From an uncultured Oscillospiraceae bacterium (GTDB lineage Bacteria > Bacillota > Clostridia > Oscillospirales > Oscillospiraceae): a stretch of DNA of 35,360 bases. Both the position numbers and the translations under genes were made by a program. Positions 8,343 through 18,292 of this stretch are shown piece after piece. Below the pieces are notes generated by a model. It saw only the letters and a program-made list of their open reading frames with translations. It did no database searches and was not told the DNA's origin. The first letter of the stretch is position 1; every line of letters starts with the position of its first letter. Location: assembly GCA_944387225.1 (NCBI GenBank), contig CALXDY010000078.1:1-35360 (forward strand). The letters run 5' to 3'.

Positions 8343-10367
8343 TCAGGCCCCAAAGTCCACGGTCTGACGGCTGTACTCCCGGCCGTCCACATAGAGGATA
8401 TAGATCACGCTGCCGGAACCGGAAACCGGGAAGTCCACGCCGGACTCAAAATTGGTGTCCTTTTCCTCCGGGCCGTAAACCACATTCCCGTTGCCGTCCC
8501 GAACCTCGATGGTAACGACCGATCCGTTGTCGGGGAAGTCAAAGTGGATGGTCTTGCTGGACTGGGACAGATCGGATCCGCTGCTTGGACCTGTGCTGAC
8601 GATGATATTCACGGTGGTTCCCTTTTCCACCATCTCCTTGGGGGCAATCGATTGGAACCACACCTGTCCGGCCGGGTATTCATCACTGCTGGAGTACTGG
8701 ACGGGACCTGCCACCAGCCCCAAATCATCCGTGATAACAGACAGGGCCTTCTCTTCCGTCATGCCCCGCAAGTCGATCATAGGCACCGTATCGTTCTTCT
8801 TGCCCAGGCTCATGGTCAGATAGATCTTATCTCCCTCTTCAATGGTAGAGCCGGCAGCGGGGATGGTGGAGATGACGCAGTCCTTTTCAATGGTGTCGTG
8901 GTAGTCGCTGCGGGTGGTGAAATCCACCTCGAAGTCTCCCAGATTATTCAGCGCGTTCAATGCCTCCTGAAGGGGTTTTTTGCTCAGGTCAGGCATTACC
9001 AGCTCCTCCTCCGGGCCGGTACTCACCACCACCTTGATGGTGCGGTTGCTCCCGGTAATGCTGGCGTTGGCGGCGGGATCCTGCTGGATAATGGTACCGG
9101 CGGGCTGATCGTCCTCCCGCTGCTCCGACATCTCCAGGGTAAAGCCGTTCAGCAGCTGCTGATCGTTTACCACGTCGCTGAACAGCCGCCCAGTGACCGT
9201 GGGCACGGTAACGGCCTCGGACTGGGGATTGAAGATGCTGGACAGCACCGAGGAGAACATCATGAAAATCAGTACGCAGACAAACAGCAGGATGGCGGCC
9301 ACCGCCGCGATAATGGGAATATTGGACTTCCCGCCTCCGCGGCTGTCCTCCTCTCGCTCCCGCTCCTCCTCCCGCCGGCGGCGGGGCTGCTGAGCGCTGT
9401 GGCTCCGGGCGGACTGACGCTCCGCTTCCCGGCGGATGGCGCTGCGGGTGACAGAGGTATTCACTACCTGGGTCTTGTCCGCGTCGTCCGGCTCGTCGGC
9501 CAGGAAATCCTGACGGACATAGTCGAAGTTGATATTGGGGTTCTTCCGGAACTCCTCCAGATCTGCCAGCATCTCGTCGGCGGAGGAATAGCGGTTGTCC
9601 GGATTGGGGGCCATGGCCTTCATGGTGATGGCCTCCAGCGCCTCGGGAATGGTGTCATCCAGCTCCCTGGGAGACAGGGGGATGGAATTGATATGCTGAA
9701 TGGCCACAGACACCGGGGTATCCCCTTCAAAGGGCAGGCGGCCGGTGATCATTTCGTACAGCACCACACCGGCGGAGTACAGATCGGACCGGGCGTCGAT
9801 GTGACTGCCTCTGGCCTGCTCCGGAGAGATATAATGCACCGATCCCAGGGCCTCCTGGGTAAGGGTGCTGTGTCCCCCGCTGGCCACCCGGGCGATGCCG
9901 AAGTCAGCCACCTTCACGCTGCCGTCCCGCAGCACCATGATGTTGTGGGGCTTGATGTCCCGGTGGATGATCCCCCGGCTGTGGGCATGGCCCAGGGCCT
10001 TGACAATCTGGGTGATAAAGTGCAGCGCTTCCCGCCAGTTGAGCTTGTTTCCCTTGGCCTGCATATATTGCTTCAGCGTGATGCCGTCAATCAGCTCCAT
10101 GACGATATATTCCAGGTCGGAAGAGCGGCTGACATCATACACCGCCACAATGTTGGGGTGGGACAGCATAGCCACGGCCTGGGACTCGTCATGGAAGCGG
10201 CGGCGCAGCTCTGCGTCCTCGGCCAGATCCTCCCGCAGGATTTTCACAGCCACCAGACGGTTGAGCCGGTGACACCGGGCCTTGTATACCCGGGCCATGC
10301 CGCCCACGCCGATCTGCTCCAGAATTTCGTAGCGGTTATCCAGTAATTTACCGATGTATTGATCCAT
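8343..10367 (-). CDS. prkC: Membrane Ser/Thr protein kinase with PASTA domains
   Basis: This is the PASTA kinase that senses cell-wall fragments or lipid II and phosphorylates cytosolic targets. The 674-residue protein has an N-terminal Hanks-type kinase: GVGGMARVY at 20-28, Lys42, HRDIKPHN at 135-142 and DFG at 155-157. A charged Arg/Glu-rich linker (about 312-345) and one membrane helix (about 350-371) follow. About three extracellular PASTA repeats lie between roughly 385 and 590, with a Ser/Gly linker and a short C-terminal beta domain. GAGGAGG precedes the ATG at 10367. It is paired with prpC, 27 bases upstream. In spore formers PrkC is known as a germination sensor for peptidoglycan fragments. 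Confidence 0.96.
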   Translation of the reverse strand: MDQYIGKLLDNRYEILEQIGVGGMARVYKARCHRLNRLVAVKILREDLAEDAELRRRFHDESQAVAMLSHPNIVAVYDVSRSSDLEYIVMELIDGITLKQYMQAKGNKLNWREALHFITQIVKALGHAHSRGIIHRDIKPHNIMVLRDGSVKVADFGIARVASGGHSTLTQEALGSVHYISPEQARGSHIDARSDLYSAGVVLYEMITGRLPFEGDTPVSVAIQHINSIPLSPRELDDTIPEALEAITMKAMAPNPDNRYSSADEMLADLEEFRKNPNINFDYVRQDFLADEPDDADKTQVVNTSVTRSAIRREAERQSARSHSAQQPRRRREEEREREEDSRGGGKSNIPIIAAVAAILLFVCVLIFMMFSSVLSSIFNPQSEAVTVPTVTGRLFSDVVNDQQLLNGFTLEMSEQREDDQPAGTIIQQDPAANASITGSNRTIKVVVSTGPEEELVMPDLSKKPLQEALNALNNLGDFEVDFTTRSDYHDTIEKDCVISTIPAAGSTIEEGDKIYLTMSLGKKNDTVPMIDLRGMTEEKALSVITDDLGLVAGPVQYSSSDEYPAGQVWFQSIAPKEMVEKGTTVNIIVSTGPSSGSDLSQSSKTIHFDFPDNGSVVTIEVRDGNGNVVYGPEEKDTNFESGVDFPVSGSGSVIYILYVDGREYSRQTVDFGA

Positions 10368-10394
10368 GGTAAACCTCCTCCTCTGCCGGTGTGC

Positions 10395-11120
10395 TCAGGA
10401 GCACTGGATCAGCACCGCCGTCACATTATCCGGGGCGCCACGATGCAGTGCGATGTCCAGCAGCCGGTCACAGCAGCTGTCCGGTTCCCCTCCATGAATG
10501 ACCTCATGGAGGATCTCCTGGTCAGTGACCTGGTTGCTCAGGCCATCGCTGCACAGGAGCAGATAATCTCCCTCATCCAGAGTCTGACAGAACGCGTCCG
10601 CCCGCAGATCGGGCTCCGCCCCAAGGGCCCTGGTAATGAGATTTTTGTGGGGATGGCTTCTGGCCTGCTCCGGAGTCAGCTCTCCGTGCTGTACCAGATC
10701 CTCCACCAGGGAATGGTCCCGGGTGATCCGGGTAATCCCCTCCCGGGGGGAGATGTAATAGGCCCGGCTGTCCCCTTCATTGAGGATCAGCGCCTGCCGT
10801 CCGTCCGTCAAAGCGGCTACCAGGGTGGTCCCCATCCCAGCACAGCGTTCCTCAGAGACAGCCCGCTGATACACCGCCCGGTTGGCAGCCTCGGCGGCCC
10901 GCTCCATGCGAACCCGGTCGGAGGTTTCCTCCTCCGGCGTCATAAAGCTCTGCATGAACACCTCCACCGCCATGGAGCTGGCAATATTGCCCGCCCGGGC
11001 GCCGCCCATTCCGTCGCACACCAGAGCAACCACCCGGCCGTCCGCCAGGGTCTGTTGGGCGAAGGCGTCCTGATTCTGTTCCCGGATGATTCCCCGGTGG
11101 GTAATTCCCCATACGTTCAT
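10395..11120 (-). CDS. prpC: PP2C-type Ser/Thr protein phosphatase (Stp1/PrpC)
   Basis: It is the metal-dependent phosphatase that reverses PrkC phosphorylation. The 241-residue product has the PP2C signature residues: REQNQD (13-18), the metal-binding DGMGG (36-40), NEGDSRAY and CSDGLSNQV. It lacks extra domains, matching the usual bacterial length. The ATG at 11120 overlaps the rlmN stop by four bases (ATGA), implying translational coupling, and prkC follows after 27 bases. The rlmN-prpC-prkC-rsgA order is conserved with B. subtilis. Confidence 0.96.
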   Translation of the reverse strand: MNVWGITHRGIIREQNQDAFAQQTLADGRVVALVCDGMGGARAGNIASSMAVEVFMQSFMTPEEETSDRVRMERAAEAANRAVYQRAVSEERCAGMGTTLVAALTDGRQALILNEGDSRAYYISPREGITRITRDHSLVEDLVQHGELTPEQARSHPHKNLITRALGAEPDLRADAFCQTLDEGDYLLLCSDGLSNQVTDQEILHEVIHGGEPDSCCDRLLDIALHRGAPDNVTAVLIQCS

Positions 11121-12175
11121 GGAACATCGTCCTCTTTCCTGCCGGCATTCCGGCTTTCTGCCCCCATGGCTTTCCGGCGCAGCTGGCCGCAGGAGGCGTC
11201 GATATCGCTGCCCAGGCGGCGGCGGACCGTCACGGTGACTCCGTGGCTCTCCAGCCGCTTTTGGAAGGCCGCCACACGGCGGCTGGGCTTCAGGGGACTC
11301 TCCTCCACGTTGTTCAGCGGAATCAGATTCACGTGGCCGGGGGTCCCCTTCAACAGCCGGGCCAGCAGGTCAGCCTGCCAGTCGGCATCGTTTACGCCGT
11401 CAATCATAGCGTACTCATAGGAGATCCGCCGTCCGGTGGTTTCAAAATACCGCCGGCAGCTCTCCATCAATCTGTCCACACCTACGCTTCGGTTGACCGG
11501 CATGATCCGGGACCGGGTCTCGTCATCCGGGGCGTGGAGGGATACAGATAGGGTTAATTGTAACCCATATCCGGCCAATTTGTCAATTTGATCTACCAAG
11601 CCGCAGGTGGACAGGGAGATATGACGCATCCCGATGTTCAATCCCTCGGGATGATTGACCAGCTTTAAAAACCGCATCACCGTGTCGAAATTATCCAGCG
11701 GCTCCCCAATGCCCATCAGCACAATATTGGACACCTGGGCCCCGCTGTCCAGTTGTGTGAACAGCACCTGATCGATCATCTCTCCCGGCGTCAGATTCCG
11801 AACCTTCCCCGCCAGGGTGGAGGCACAGAAGGCACAGCCCATACGGCAGCCCACCTGGCAGGAAATGCAGACGGTATTGCCGTGCTTGTAGCGCATCAGC
11901 ACCGTTTCAATACAGTTTCCGTCAGCCAGCTCCCACAGATATTTGATGGTCCCGTCCAGCCTGGACTCCTGCTTCCGGGCCACCTTGGGCGGCGTAAGCA
12001 GACACTGGTTTTTCAGCTTTTCCCGCAGGCTCTTGGACAGGTCGGACATCTGGTCAAAGGAGGTCACCCCCCGGTACAGCCAGTGAAAGATCTGTTTGGC
12101 CCGGAACGCCGGCTCGCCCTGCTCCTTCAGCCAGGCGGTCAGCTCTTCCAGCGTCATGGATTTGATATCGGTCAA
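11117..12175 (-). CDS. rlmN: Dual-specificity 23S rRNA/tRNA adenine-C2 methyltransferase
   Basis: RlmN is a radical-SAM enzyme that methylates A2503 of 23S rRNA and A37 of some tRNAs. The 352-residue product has the radical-SAM cluster motif CRMGCAFC with Cys110, Cys114 and Cys117. It also has the conserved CIETVLMRY segment and a late catalytic cysteine in GSDIDASCGQLR. The TTG at 12175 is taken as start because it overlaps the rsmB stop (TTGA) and the resulting N-terminus, IKSMTLEELTAWL, matches the family. The ATG at 12157 would cut into this helix. The four-base overlaps at both ends indicate coupling with rsmB and prpC. Confidence 0.95.
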   Translation of the reverse strand: MTDIKSMTLEELTAWLKEQGEPAFRAKQIFHWLYRGVTSFDQMSDLSKSLREKLKNQCLLTPPKVARKQESRLDGTIKYLWELADGNCIETVLMRYKHGNTVCISCQVGCRMGCAFCASTLAGKVRNLTPGEMIDQVLFTQLDSGAQVSNIVLMGIGEPLDNFDTVMRFLKLVNHPEGLNIGMRHISLSTCGLVDQIDKLAGYGLQLTLSVSLHAPDDETRSRIMPVNRSVGVDRLMESCRRYFETTGRRISYEYAMIDGVNDADWQADLLARLLKGTPGHVNLIPLNNVEESPLKPSRRVAAFQKRLESHGVTVTVRRRLGSDIDASCGQLRRKAMGAESRNAGRKEDDVP

Positions 12176-13506
12176 AGAGATCCATCCTTTCGCAGCTTGC
12201 AGATGTAAAAACCGTCCGTATCATGGACGTGGGTCCAAAGGGTGATCTGTCCCTCCGGCACTTCCCCGGCGGGCCCGGGCAGGACAAACCCCTCCCGGAC
12301 GAAATCCGGATGCTCCCCCAGGAATCCCTCCGTTACCTCCTGGTTTTCCCGGGGCAGGACGGTACAGGTGGAATAGAGCAGCACGCCGCCGGGGCGGACG
12401 TACCGGCTGACATTGTCCAGAATCGCCCGCTGGACAGCGGGCAGTCCCTCCATAGGCTTCGGATCCTTGTAGCGGATATCCGGCTTTTTCCGAATAACGC
12501 CCAAGCCGGAGCAGGGCACGTCGGCAAACACCAGGTCGAAGGCCCCCTCCCACTCCGGGCGGAACGTCCGCCCGTCGGCGGTCACCGCCTGTATGGCGGA
12601 CAGGCCCAGCCGCTGTGCACCCTTGGCAATCAGGGTTTTCTTGTGGGGGTGGACGTCGCAGGAGACCAGCTCCCCCTGATTTTCCATCTGGATGGCCAGA
12701 GCGAAGGACTTTCCCCCCGGCGCGGCGCAGGCGTCCAGCACCCGCATGCCCGGCCGTGCCCCGGAGGCCGCAGCCGCCAATCGGGAAGCAGGATCCTGAA
12801 TATAAAACATCCCCTGCTGAAAGGGTTCCAGCTGTTCCAGATTCCCGCTTTTGGACAAAATGAGGCAGTCGTCCAGCCAGGGATGGGGCTCCGCCCCCAC
12901 CCCCGCCTCCTTCAGCCGCTGGGCCGCTTCCGCCTGGGTGGTCTGTACGGTGTTTACCATGGCGGTGATGGGGGGCTGGCTGTTGTTGGCCCGGAGGCAG
13001 GCAGCCGCTCCCTCCTCCCCCAGCTGCTCCATCAGCGCCTCCACCAGCCAGGCAGGGTGGCTGTAGAGGATCTCATAATAGGCCACGGGATCCTCCTGGG
13101 GAATGGTGGGCAGCTGGTTCAGATTCCGCTGAAGGCTGCGGAGGATGCCGTTGACCATTCCCGCCGCTCTGGGATTTTTGCAGTGGGCCTTGGTCATGGC
13201 CACGGACCGATCCACCGCCGCGCTGGGAGGGATCCGGCTGAGAAACAGCATCTGATACAGCCCCAGCCGCAGAGCCTGGAGCACCTTCCCCTCCAGCCGG
13301 GCCAGGGGGATATTGGAAAACTTGCTGAGATAGAAGTCCAGCAGCAGCTTCTGCTGCAGCACGCCGAAGCACAGCTGGGTGGCAAGGGCCGCGTCCCGGC
13401 TGTCCAGCCCGGCGGCGGCGATCTGCCGCTTCAATATGCCGTCCGACCACCCGCCCTGGCGCTCACAGGCGTTCAGGGTAAGCAGCGCCGTCTCTCTGGC
13501 ATCCAT
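12172..13506 (-). CDS. rsmB: 16S rRNA (cytosine-967-C5) methyltransferase
   Basis: RsmB places m5C967 on 16S rRNA. The 444-residue protein has an N-terminal NusB-like RNA-binding domain (about 1-130) and a C-terminal SAM methyltransferase domain. Family motifs are CAAPGGKS, DVPCSGLGVIRKKPDIRY with the conserved Pro-Cys, and LLYSTCTVLPRENQ with the catalytic cysteine. The ATG at 13506 has GAGGGAG about 4-5 bases upstream. It lies 40 bases after fmt, the widest intergenic gap but one in the block, and overlaps rlmN by four bases. Confidence 0.95.
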   Translation of the reverse strand: MDARETALLTLNACERQGGWSDGILKRQIAAAGLDSRDAALATQLCFGVLQQKLLLDFYLSKFSNIPLARLEGKVLQALRLGLYQMLFLSRIPPSAAVDRSVAMTKAHCKNPRAAGMVNGILRSLQRNLNQLPTIPQEDPVAYYEILYSHPAWLVEALMEQLGEEGAAACLRANNSQPPITAMVNTVQTTQAEAAQRLKEAGVGAEPHPWLDDCLILSKSGNLEQLEPFQQGMFYIQDPASRLAAAASGARPGMRVLDACAAPGGKSFALAIQMENQGELVSCDVHPHKKTLIAKGAQRLGLSAIQAVTADGRTFRPEWEGAFDLVFADVPCSGLGVIRKKPDIRYKDPKPMEGLPAVQRAILDNVSRYVRPGGVLLYSTCTVLPRENQEVTEGFLGEHPDFVREGFVLPGPAGEVPEGQITLWTHVHDTDGFYICKLRKDGSL

Positions 13507-13546
13507 CGTTCTCCCTCATTTCTCCCAAAAATGCCGGCCGGCCGGA

Positions 13547-14473
13547 TCAGTCCGGCTCCACCGGATGGCCCCGCAGATAATCCCCGGCTGTCATCCGCCG
13601 GGATCCAGGCGCCTGAAGCTCTGTAATGCGAAGTACCTTGCCATCTCCGCAAGCCACATCGATGCCATCTTTTCCCGCGGCCACAATGGAGCCGGGGGCC
13701 TTACCCGTGGTCAGCTCGGGGCAGCAGGAGGCATACACCTTTACCGTCTGGCCGCCCAACCCGTCGGTGGACGCGGCAGGCCAGGGAGTCAGCCCCCGGA
13801 TCTGGTTGTGAATCTCCCGGGCGGGCCGATTCCAGTCAATGGGGCTGAGGGCCCGGGACAGCATGGGGGCAAAGGTGGCCTGACTGGAATCCTGAGGAAT
13901 CCTGGGGGCGGTACCGGCGGCGATCTCCTCCACCACCTGCACCACCAGCGTCCCGCCCATGGCGGCCAGGCGGTCGTGTACCTGCTCCACTGTCTCATCC
14001 GGGTCAATGGGGGTGCGGGCCTGGCGGATGATGTCTCCGGCGTCCAGCTCCTGAGCCATATGCATGATAGTCACGCCGGTCTCCTCCTCCCCGTGGATCA
14101 CCGCCCAATGGATGGGGGCAGCCCCCCGGTACTTGGGCAGAAGGGAGGAATGGACGTTGATACACCCCTTGGGAGGCAGAGACAGGATCTCCTCCGGCAG
14201 GATCCGCCCATAGGCGGCCACCACGATCAGCTCCGGAGCCAGCTCCTTCAGCAGGGCCAACGCCTGACCATCCCGCAGGGTGGTGGGCTGAAAAACAGGA
14301 ATATCATGGGCCAGGGCCGCCTGCTTCACCGGCGGTGCCTGGAGCTTGTTCTGGTGGCGGCCCACCGGCTTATCCGGCTGACAGAATACACCGCACACCT
14401 GATGTCCCCCGGCAATCAGTCCCTCCAGGGAGGGAACGGCGAAGTCGGGAGTGCCCATAAAGACGATTCTCAC
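13547..14473 (-). CDS. fmt: Methionyl-tRNA formyltransferase
   Basis: Fmt formylates initiator Met-tRNA with 10-formyl-tetrahydrofolate. The 308-residue product begins MRIVFMGTPDFAVP from a GTG at 14473 that overlaps the def stop (GTGA), with GGAGG ten bases upstream. Catalytic residues are visible: Asn106 and His108 in NVHSS, the motif SLLPKYRGAAPI, and Asp144 in LDAGDI. The C-terminal OB-fold tRNA-binding domain is present. A frame open further upstream runs through def and is discarded. def-fmt pairing couples addition and removal of the formyl group. Confidence 0.96.
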   Translation of the reverse strand: MRIVFMGTPDFAVPSLEGLIAGGHQVCGVFCQPDKPVGRHQNKLQAPPVKQAALAHDIPVFQPTTLRDGQALALLKELAPELIVVAAYGRILPEEILSLPPKGCINVHSSLLPKYRGAAPIHWAVIHGEEETGVTIMHMAQELDAGDIIRQARTPIDPDETVEQVHDRLAAMGGTLVVQVVEEIAAGTAPRIPQDSSQATFAPMLSRALSPIDWNRPAREIHNQIRGLTPWPAASTDGLGGQTVKVYASCCPELTTGKAPGSIVAAGKDGIDVACGDGKVLRITELQAPGSRRMTAGDYLRGHPVEPD

Positions 14474-14970
14474 GGCAGGTCGTCCTCCTCTTCCTCCATC
14501 ATCTGCTCCATCTCCTCGTTGGTATACAGCCGGTCGCACAGCTGGCTGTACAGCTGTCCCTCCAAATGAGCCAGCTCATGGCAGAAGCACCGGGCGGTCA
14601 GGCCCCGGCCCTCCCGCTCAAACAGGTTGCCGTTGCGGTCGTAAGCCCGCACCTTTACCCACTCCGGGCGCTTGACGATGCCCCACAGGTTGGGCACGGA
14701 CAGGCAGCCCTCCAGCCCCTCCTGCTCTCCGGCCTGGTCAATAATCTCCGGGTTGACCAGCTCCAGCACCTCGTCGTCCTCAGTGATGACAATCACCGCC
14801 CGGCGGAGAATGCCGATCTGGGGCGCGGCCAAGCCCACTCCGTTGGCCTGGGCCAGGGTATCCTTCAAATCGTCCAGCAGATCCCACAGCTTCTGGTCAA
14901 ACTGGGTGACGGGGTGGCATTTCTTCTCCAGAACGGGGTCGCCCCGTTTGATAATGGTACGCACAGACAT
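14470..14970 (-). CDS. def: Peptide deformylase
   Basis: Def removes the formyl group from nascent proteins using a metal ion. All three family motifs are present in 166 residues: GVGLAAPQIG (44-53), EGCLS (87-91, metal-ligand cysteine) and HELAH (131-135, two metal histidines and catalytic Glu132). The fourth residue of the last motif is Ala where many deformylases have Asp. The acidic C-terminal tail (MEEEEDD) is an add-on. The ATG at 14970 has GGAGG 8 bases upstream; a longer frame to 15003 overlaps priA without a ribosome-binding site. It overlaps fmt by four bases. Confidence 0.96.
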   Translation of the reverse strand: MSVRTIIKRGDPVLEKKCHPVTQFDQKLWDLLDDLKDTLAQANGVGLAAPQIGILRRAVIVITEDDEVLELVNPEIIDQAGEQEGLEGCLSVPNLWGIVKRPEWVKVRAYDRNGNLFEREGRGLTARCFCHELAHLEGQLYSQLCDRLYTNEEMEQMMEEEEDDLP

Positions 14971-14999
14971 GTTTGTTTCCTCCTTCATCGCTCTCCCCG

Positions 15000-17459
15000 T
15001 CAATAGGGGTTAAGATCGGCATACATGGAAATTCCTTTGTTTTCCCGTTCCGACTGGGCCCAACTCAACGTCTGGGCCAGCAGGCGGCGTACCGGGCGGG
15101 TACAGGCCGTATTCAGGGTCAGCCGGTAGCGGTAGCGATTGTTCACCTTGGCCACCGGCGCGGGCGCGGGACCCAGAAGCCTCCATTCCTGGTTCACGTC
15201 CCGCAATCCCCACTCCAGGGCCTGGCGCAGACGCATGCAGGCCCGAAGCACGCCCCCCTCGTCCTCTCCGGACAGGGTGACGAACAGCAAATCCAAAAAG
15301 GGCGGATCCCGCCGCAGCTTTCGCAGCAGGATCTCACTTTCATAAAAGCGGTCGTAATCCTGCCGGGCGGAAAAGCGGATCACATCGTGATCCGGCGTGT
15401 AAGTCTGGATCACCGCCCGGCCCAGCTTATCTCCCCGGCCCGCCCGGCCCACCACCTGGGTCAGCAGGGAAAAGGTGCGCTCTCCCGCCCGAAAATCGTC
15501 CACATACAGGGACTGGTCGGCCAGAATCACTCCCACCAGGGTGACGTTTTCAAAATCAAGGCCCTTGGCCACCATCTGGGTTCCCACCAGAATGGGCACG
15601 TTTTTGGTGCGGAATTCCTCCAAAATCGTCTCATGGGATCGGGTGGCGGTGACGGTATCCGTATCCATCCGCAGCACGGGAACGCCGGGGAACCGGTCCA
15701 TCAGTTCCTCCTCCACACGCTGAGTGCCTGCCCCGATAAAATTCAGCTTCCCGCCGCAGGCGGGACAGCGGGGCGGCAGCGGCTGGGAATGGCCGCAGTA
15801 GTGACACATCAGCCGGCCATTGGCCGAGTGGTAGGTCAGCTTCACCGAGCACCGGGGGCACTGGGGCACCTCCCCGCACTCACCGCAGGACACCATGCGG
15901 CTGGCCCCCCGGCGGTTGAGAAACAGGATGGTCTGCTCCCCCCGCTCCAGGTTACCGGCAATTTCCTCCTGCAGGGGGCGGCTGAGACAGCCGCCATTTC
16001 CGGCGCGAAGTTCTTCCTTCATGTCCACCACCTGTACCTGGGGCAGGGCCCGGCGGTTATACCGCTGGGATAGGGTAAACAGGTGATAGACTCCCGCCCT
16101 GGCCTGGGACATGGCCTCCACCGACGGCGTGGCCGAACCCAGCACCAGCAGCGCATGGTTCTGCACGCAGCGGTATTTGGCAATCTCTCTGGCGTGGTAC
16201 CGGGGCGTGTTTTCCGATTTATAGCTGCCCTCCTGCTCCTCATCCAGGATCATCAGGCCCAGATTAGGCACGGGGGCAAACACCGCCGAGCGGGTGCCGA
16301 TGACCACGGGAGCTTCCCCCCGTTTGGCCCGCTTCCACTCGTCGTACCGCTCCCCCGCCCGGAGGGAGCTATGCAGCACCGCCACAGAGGAGCCGAACTG
16401 TCCGGCAAAAATCCGCAGCAGCTGGGGCGTGAGGGCGATCTCCGGCACCAGAATCACCGCGCTTTTCCCCCGGGCCAGGGTTTCCTGGATCAGGCGGATA
16501 TAGACCTGGGTCTTGCCGCTGCCGGTGACGCCGTACAGCAGCGCGGCAGCTGATTCCCCCTTCCGGCACAGCCGATTCAGCCCGTCAAAGGCCGCCTGCT
16601 GCTCCTCGTTCAGCTCCACCGGCGGGGCGGGCGGAACATCGGCCAGGGAGACCCGGCGCAGCACCTCCTGCCGTTCTATGGTGAGGATCCCGCTTTTTTC
16701 CAGGGAACTCAGGGTCTTGGGCGAAGCCCCGGTAAAATAGCACAGCTCTTTACAGGAGGCAGCCCCCAGCTGGCAAAGCAGCTCCGTCACCGCATAGCGA
16801 AGCGGCGCTGTCCTGCGCCGCGGAGCGACCAGAGACATGGCCTCCTCCGCCGGCATGGCCAGCACCGCAAGCTTTTCCGTTTTATCGCCGATCCCCCGCT
16901 GGGCGCTGGTGACCAGCTTTGCTGCTCCTCCGTCCACCAGCTGGCGGATGGCAGGGTTGGGGTCCCGGGTTCCAAAGGCGGCCCGGATCTGCTCCAGATC
17001 CCCCTGTCCGCCCCAGGTCAGCAGCAGCTCCGCCAGATGAAGGGCAGCGGCGCTGCCCCCGGTAGCCTGCTCCGCCTGTTCCCGGCCTACGCCGGGCAAA
17101 AGGGTCAGGCAATCCCGCAGGGCATAATACAATCCCGCAGGCAGCATGGCCTTCACTCCGTCGTATACGGTGCAGAAATACCGCTCCCGCATCCACAGGG
17201 CCAGCTGCAGCGCCTGTTCGTCCAGCACCGGTTCCTCGTCCAGGGCGGCGATGACCGTTTTCAGCCCCTCCACCGGACAGCCGGCCCGCAGGGCCAGCAC
17301 AATGCCGTCGGAGCCCCGGTTCCCCTGGCCGAATGGAACCAGCACCCGCAGTCCGGGCCGCAGGCGTTTCTCCAGCTCCGGGGGCACCCGGTAATCGTAG
17401 GGCTTGTCAATGGCGTACACCGCCCTGGACAGGGCGATCTTTGCCACCATGCCGTCCAT
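15000..17459 (-). CDS. priA: Primosomal protein N', replication-restart helicase
   Basis: PriA recognises stalled forks and starts reloading of the replicative helicase. The 819-residue product has an N-terminal DNA-binding domain (IDKPYDYRVP), Walker A GVTGSGKT (310-317) and a Walker B motif reading DEEQ (406-409, DEEH in many homologues). Eight zinc cysteines lie at 525, 528, 534, 537, 552, 555, 565 and 568, inserted in the helicase core. The GTRSAVFAP and VVGRAGRG helicase motifs are also present. The ATG at 17459 has GGAGGGAGG about 7 bases upstream. In B. subtilis coaBC lies between rpoZ and priA; here the gap is only 18 bases. Confidence 0.96.
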   Translation of the reverse strand: MDGMVAKIALSRAVYAIDKPYDYRVPPELEKRLRPGLRVLVPFGQGNRGSDGIVLALRAGCPVEGLKTVIAALDEEPVLDEQALQLALWMRERYFCTVYDGVKAMLPAGLYYALRDCLTLLPGVGREQAEQATGGSAAALHLAELLLTWGGQGDLEQIRAAFGTRDPNPAIRQLVDGGAAKLVTSAQRGIGDKTEKLAVLAMPAEEAMSLVAPRRRTAPLRYAVTELLCQLGAASCKELCYFTGASPKTLSSLEKSGILTIERQEVLRRVSLADVPPAPPVELNEEQQAAFDGLNRLCRKGESAAALLYGVTGSGKTQVYIRLIQETLARGKSAVILVPEIALTPQLLRIFAGQFGSSVAVLHSSLRAGERYDEWKRAKRGEAPVVIGTRSAVFAPVPNLGLMILDEEQEGSYKSENTPRYHAREIAKYRCVQNHALLVLGSATPSVEAMSQARAGVYHLFTLSQRYNRRALPQVQVVDMKEELRAGNGGCLSRPLQEEIAGNLERGEQTILFLNRRGASRMVSCGECGEVPQCPRCSVKLTYHSANGRLMCHYCGHSQPLPPRCPACGGKLNFIGAGTQRVEEELMDRFPGVPVLRMDTDTVTATRSHETILEEFRTKNVPILVGTQMVAKGLDFENVTLVGVILADQSLYVDDFRAGERTFSLLTQVVGRAGRGDKLGRAVIQTYTPDHDVIRFSARQDYDRFYESEILLRKLRRDPPFLDLLFVTLSGEDEGGVLRACMRLRQALEWGLRDVNQEWRLLGPAPAPVAKVNNRYRYRLTLNTACTRPVRRLLAQTLSWAQSERENKGISMYADLNPY

Positions 17460-17477
17460 GGCCGGCCCTCCCTCCAG

Positions 17478-17678
17478 TTACTCCTGCTGCAGACGCTCGT
17501 CCAGCTTGCCTTCCGCCACCTCGCGGATGGCGATGCTCACCGACTTCTCCTCCAGGGGATCGCCGGCCAGCTCCGCCTCATTGGCAATTTCACGGGCCCG
17601 ACAGGCCACCACATTCACCAGCTGGTAGCGGCTGGGCACCTTCTTCAGCAGATCTTTCATAGCAGGATACAGCATCAT
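17478..17678 (-). CDS. rpoZ: DNA-directed RNA polymerase omega subunit
   Basis: Omega is the small chaperone-like subunit of RNA polymerase. The 66-residue frame carries the family core: SRYQLVNVVACRAREIANEA followed by the KSVSIAIREVAEGK helix. The start is one of two consecutive ATGs at 17678 and 17675; GGAG lies ten bases before the first. The first ATG overlaps the gmk stop. The gmk-rpoZ-priA order is conserved across Firmicutes. Confidence 0.93.
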   Translation of the reverse strand: MMLYPAMKDLLKKVPSRYQLVNVVACRAREIANEAELAGDPLEEKSVSIAIREVAEGKLDERLQQE

Positions 17679-18292
17679 AGCGCAAAAACTCCTTTATAAA
17701 TCATTTCCCGGTTTTTCACCCGGCACTGGGCGGCGGTGAGGATGGCTTCGATCTCCCGAACCGCATTGGATACCTTATCATTGATAACCAGATAATCATA
17801 ATTGGCAATCTGGGTGGATTCCTCCTTGGCCTTCGCCAGCCGTCCGGCGATGACCTCCTCGCTGTCGGTGTGCCGGCCGTGGAGGCGGCGGGACAGCTCC
17901 TCAAAGGAGGGGGGGATGATGAAGATGAACAGGGCGTCAGGGCAGCGGGCGCGAACCTTTGCCGCACCCTGTACCTCAATGTCCAGCAGCACGTCCACCC
18001 CGGCCTCCAGCTTCTCTTCAATGACCTTCATGGAGGTACCGTAGTAATTATTGACGTATTCTGCGTATTCCAGCAGCTCGTCCCGGGCAATCATTCCCTC
18101 AAATTCCTCCCGGGTAACGAAATTGTAGTTCACCCCGTCCTGCTCCCCCACCCGGGGCGCCCGGGTGGTATAGGAAACGGAAAAATGAATGTTCTTTCTC
18201 TGGGAGAACAGCTCAGCAATCACCGTGCTCTTGCCCACTCCGGACGGGCCGGAAAGGACGATCAGCTGTCCCCGCTGTTTGTCTCGATTCAT
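17675..18292 (-). CDS. gmk: Guanylate kinase
   Basis: Gmk converts GMP to GDP with ATP, and links to guaB at the far end of the window. The 205-residue product has the P-loop GPSGVGKS at 15-22 and the GMP-binding region [19 protein letters not shown]. The lid and LID-adjacent motifs ([22 protein letters not shown]) are also present. The ATG at 18292 overlaps the remA stop by four bases. Confidence 0.97.
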   Translation of the reverse strand: MNRDKQRGQLIVLSGPSGVGKSTVIAELFSQRKNIHFSVSYTTRAPRVGEQDGVNYNFVTREEFEGMIARDELLEYAEYVNNYYGTSMKVIEEKLEAGVDVLLDIEVQGAAKVRARCPDALFIFIIPPSFEELSRRLHGRHTDSEEVIAGRLAKAKEESTQIANYDYLVINDKVSNAVREIEAILTAAQCRVKNREMIYKGVFAL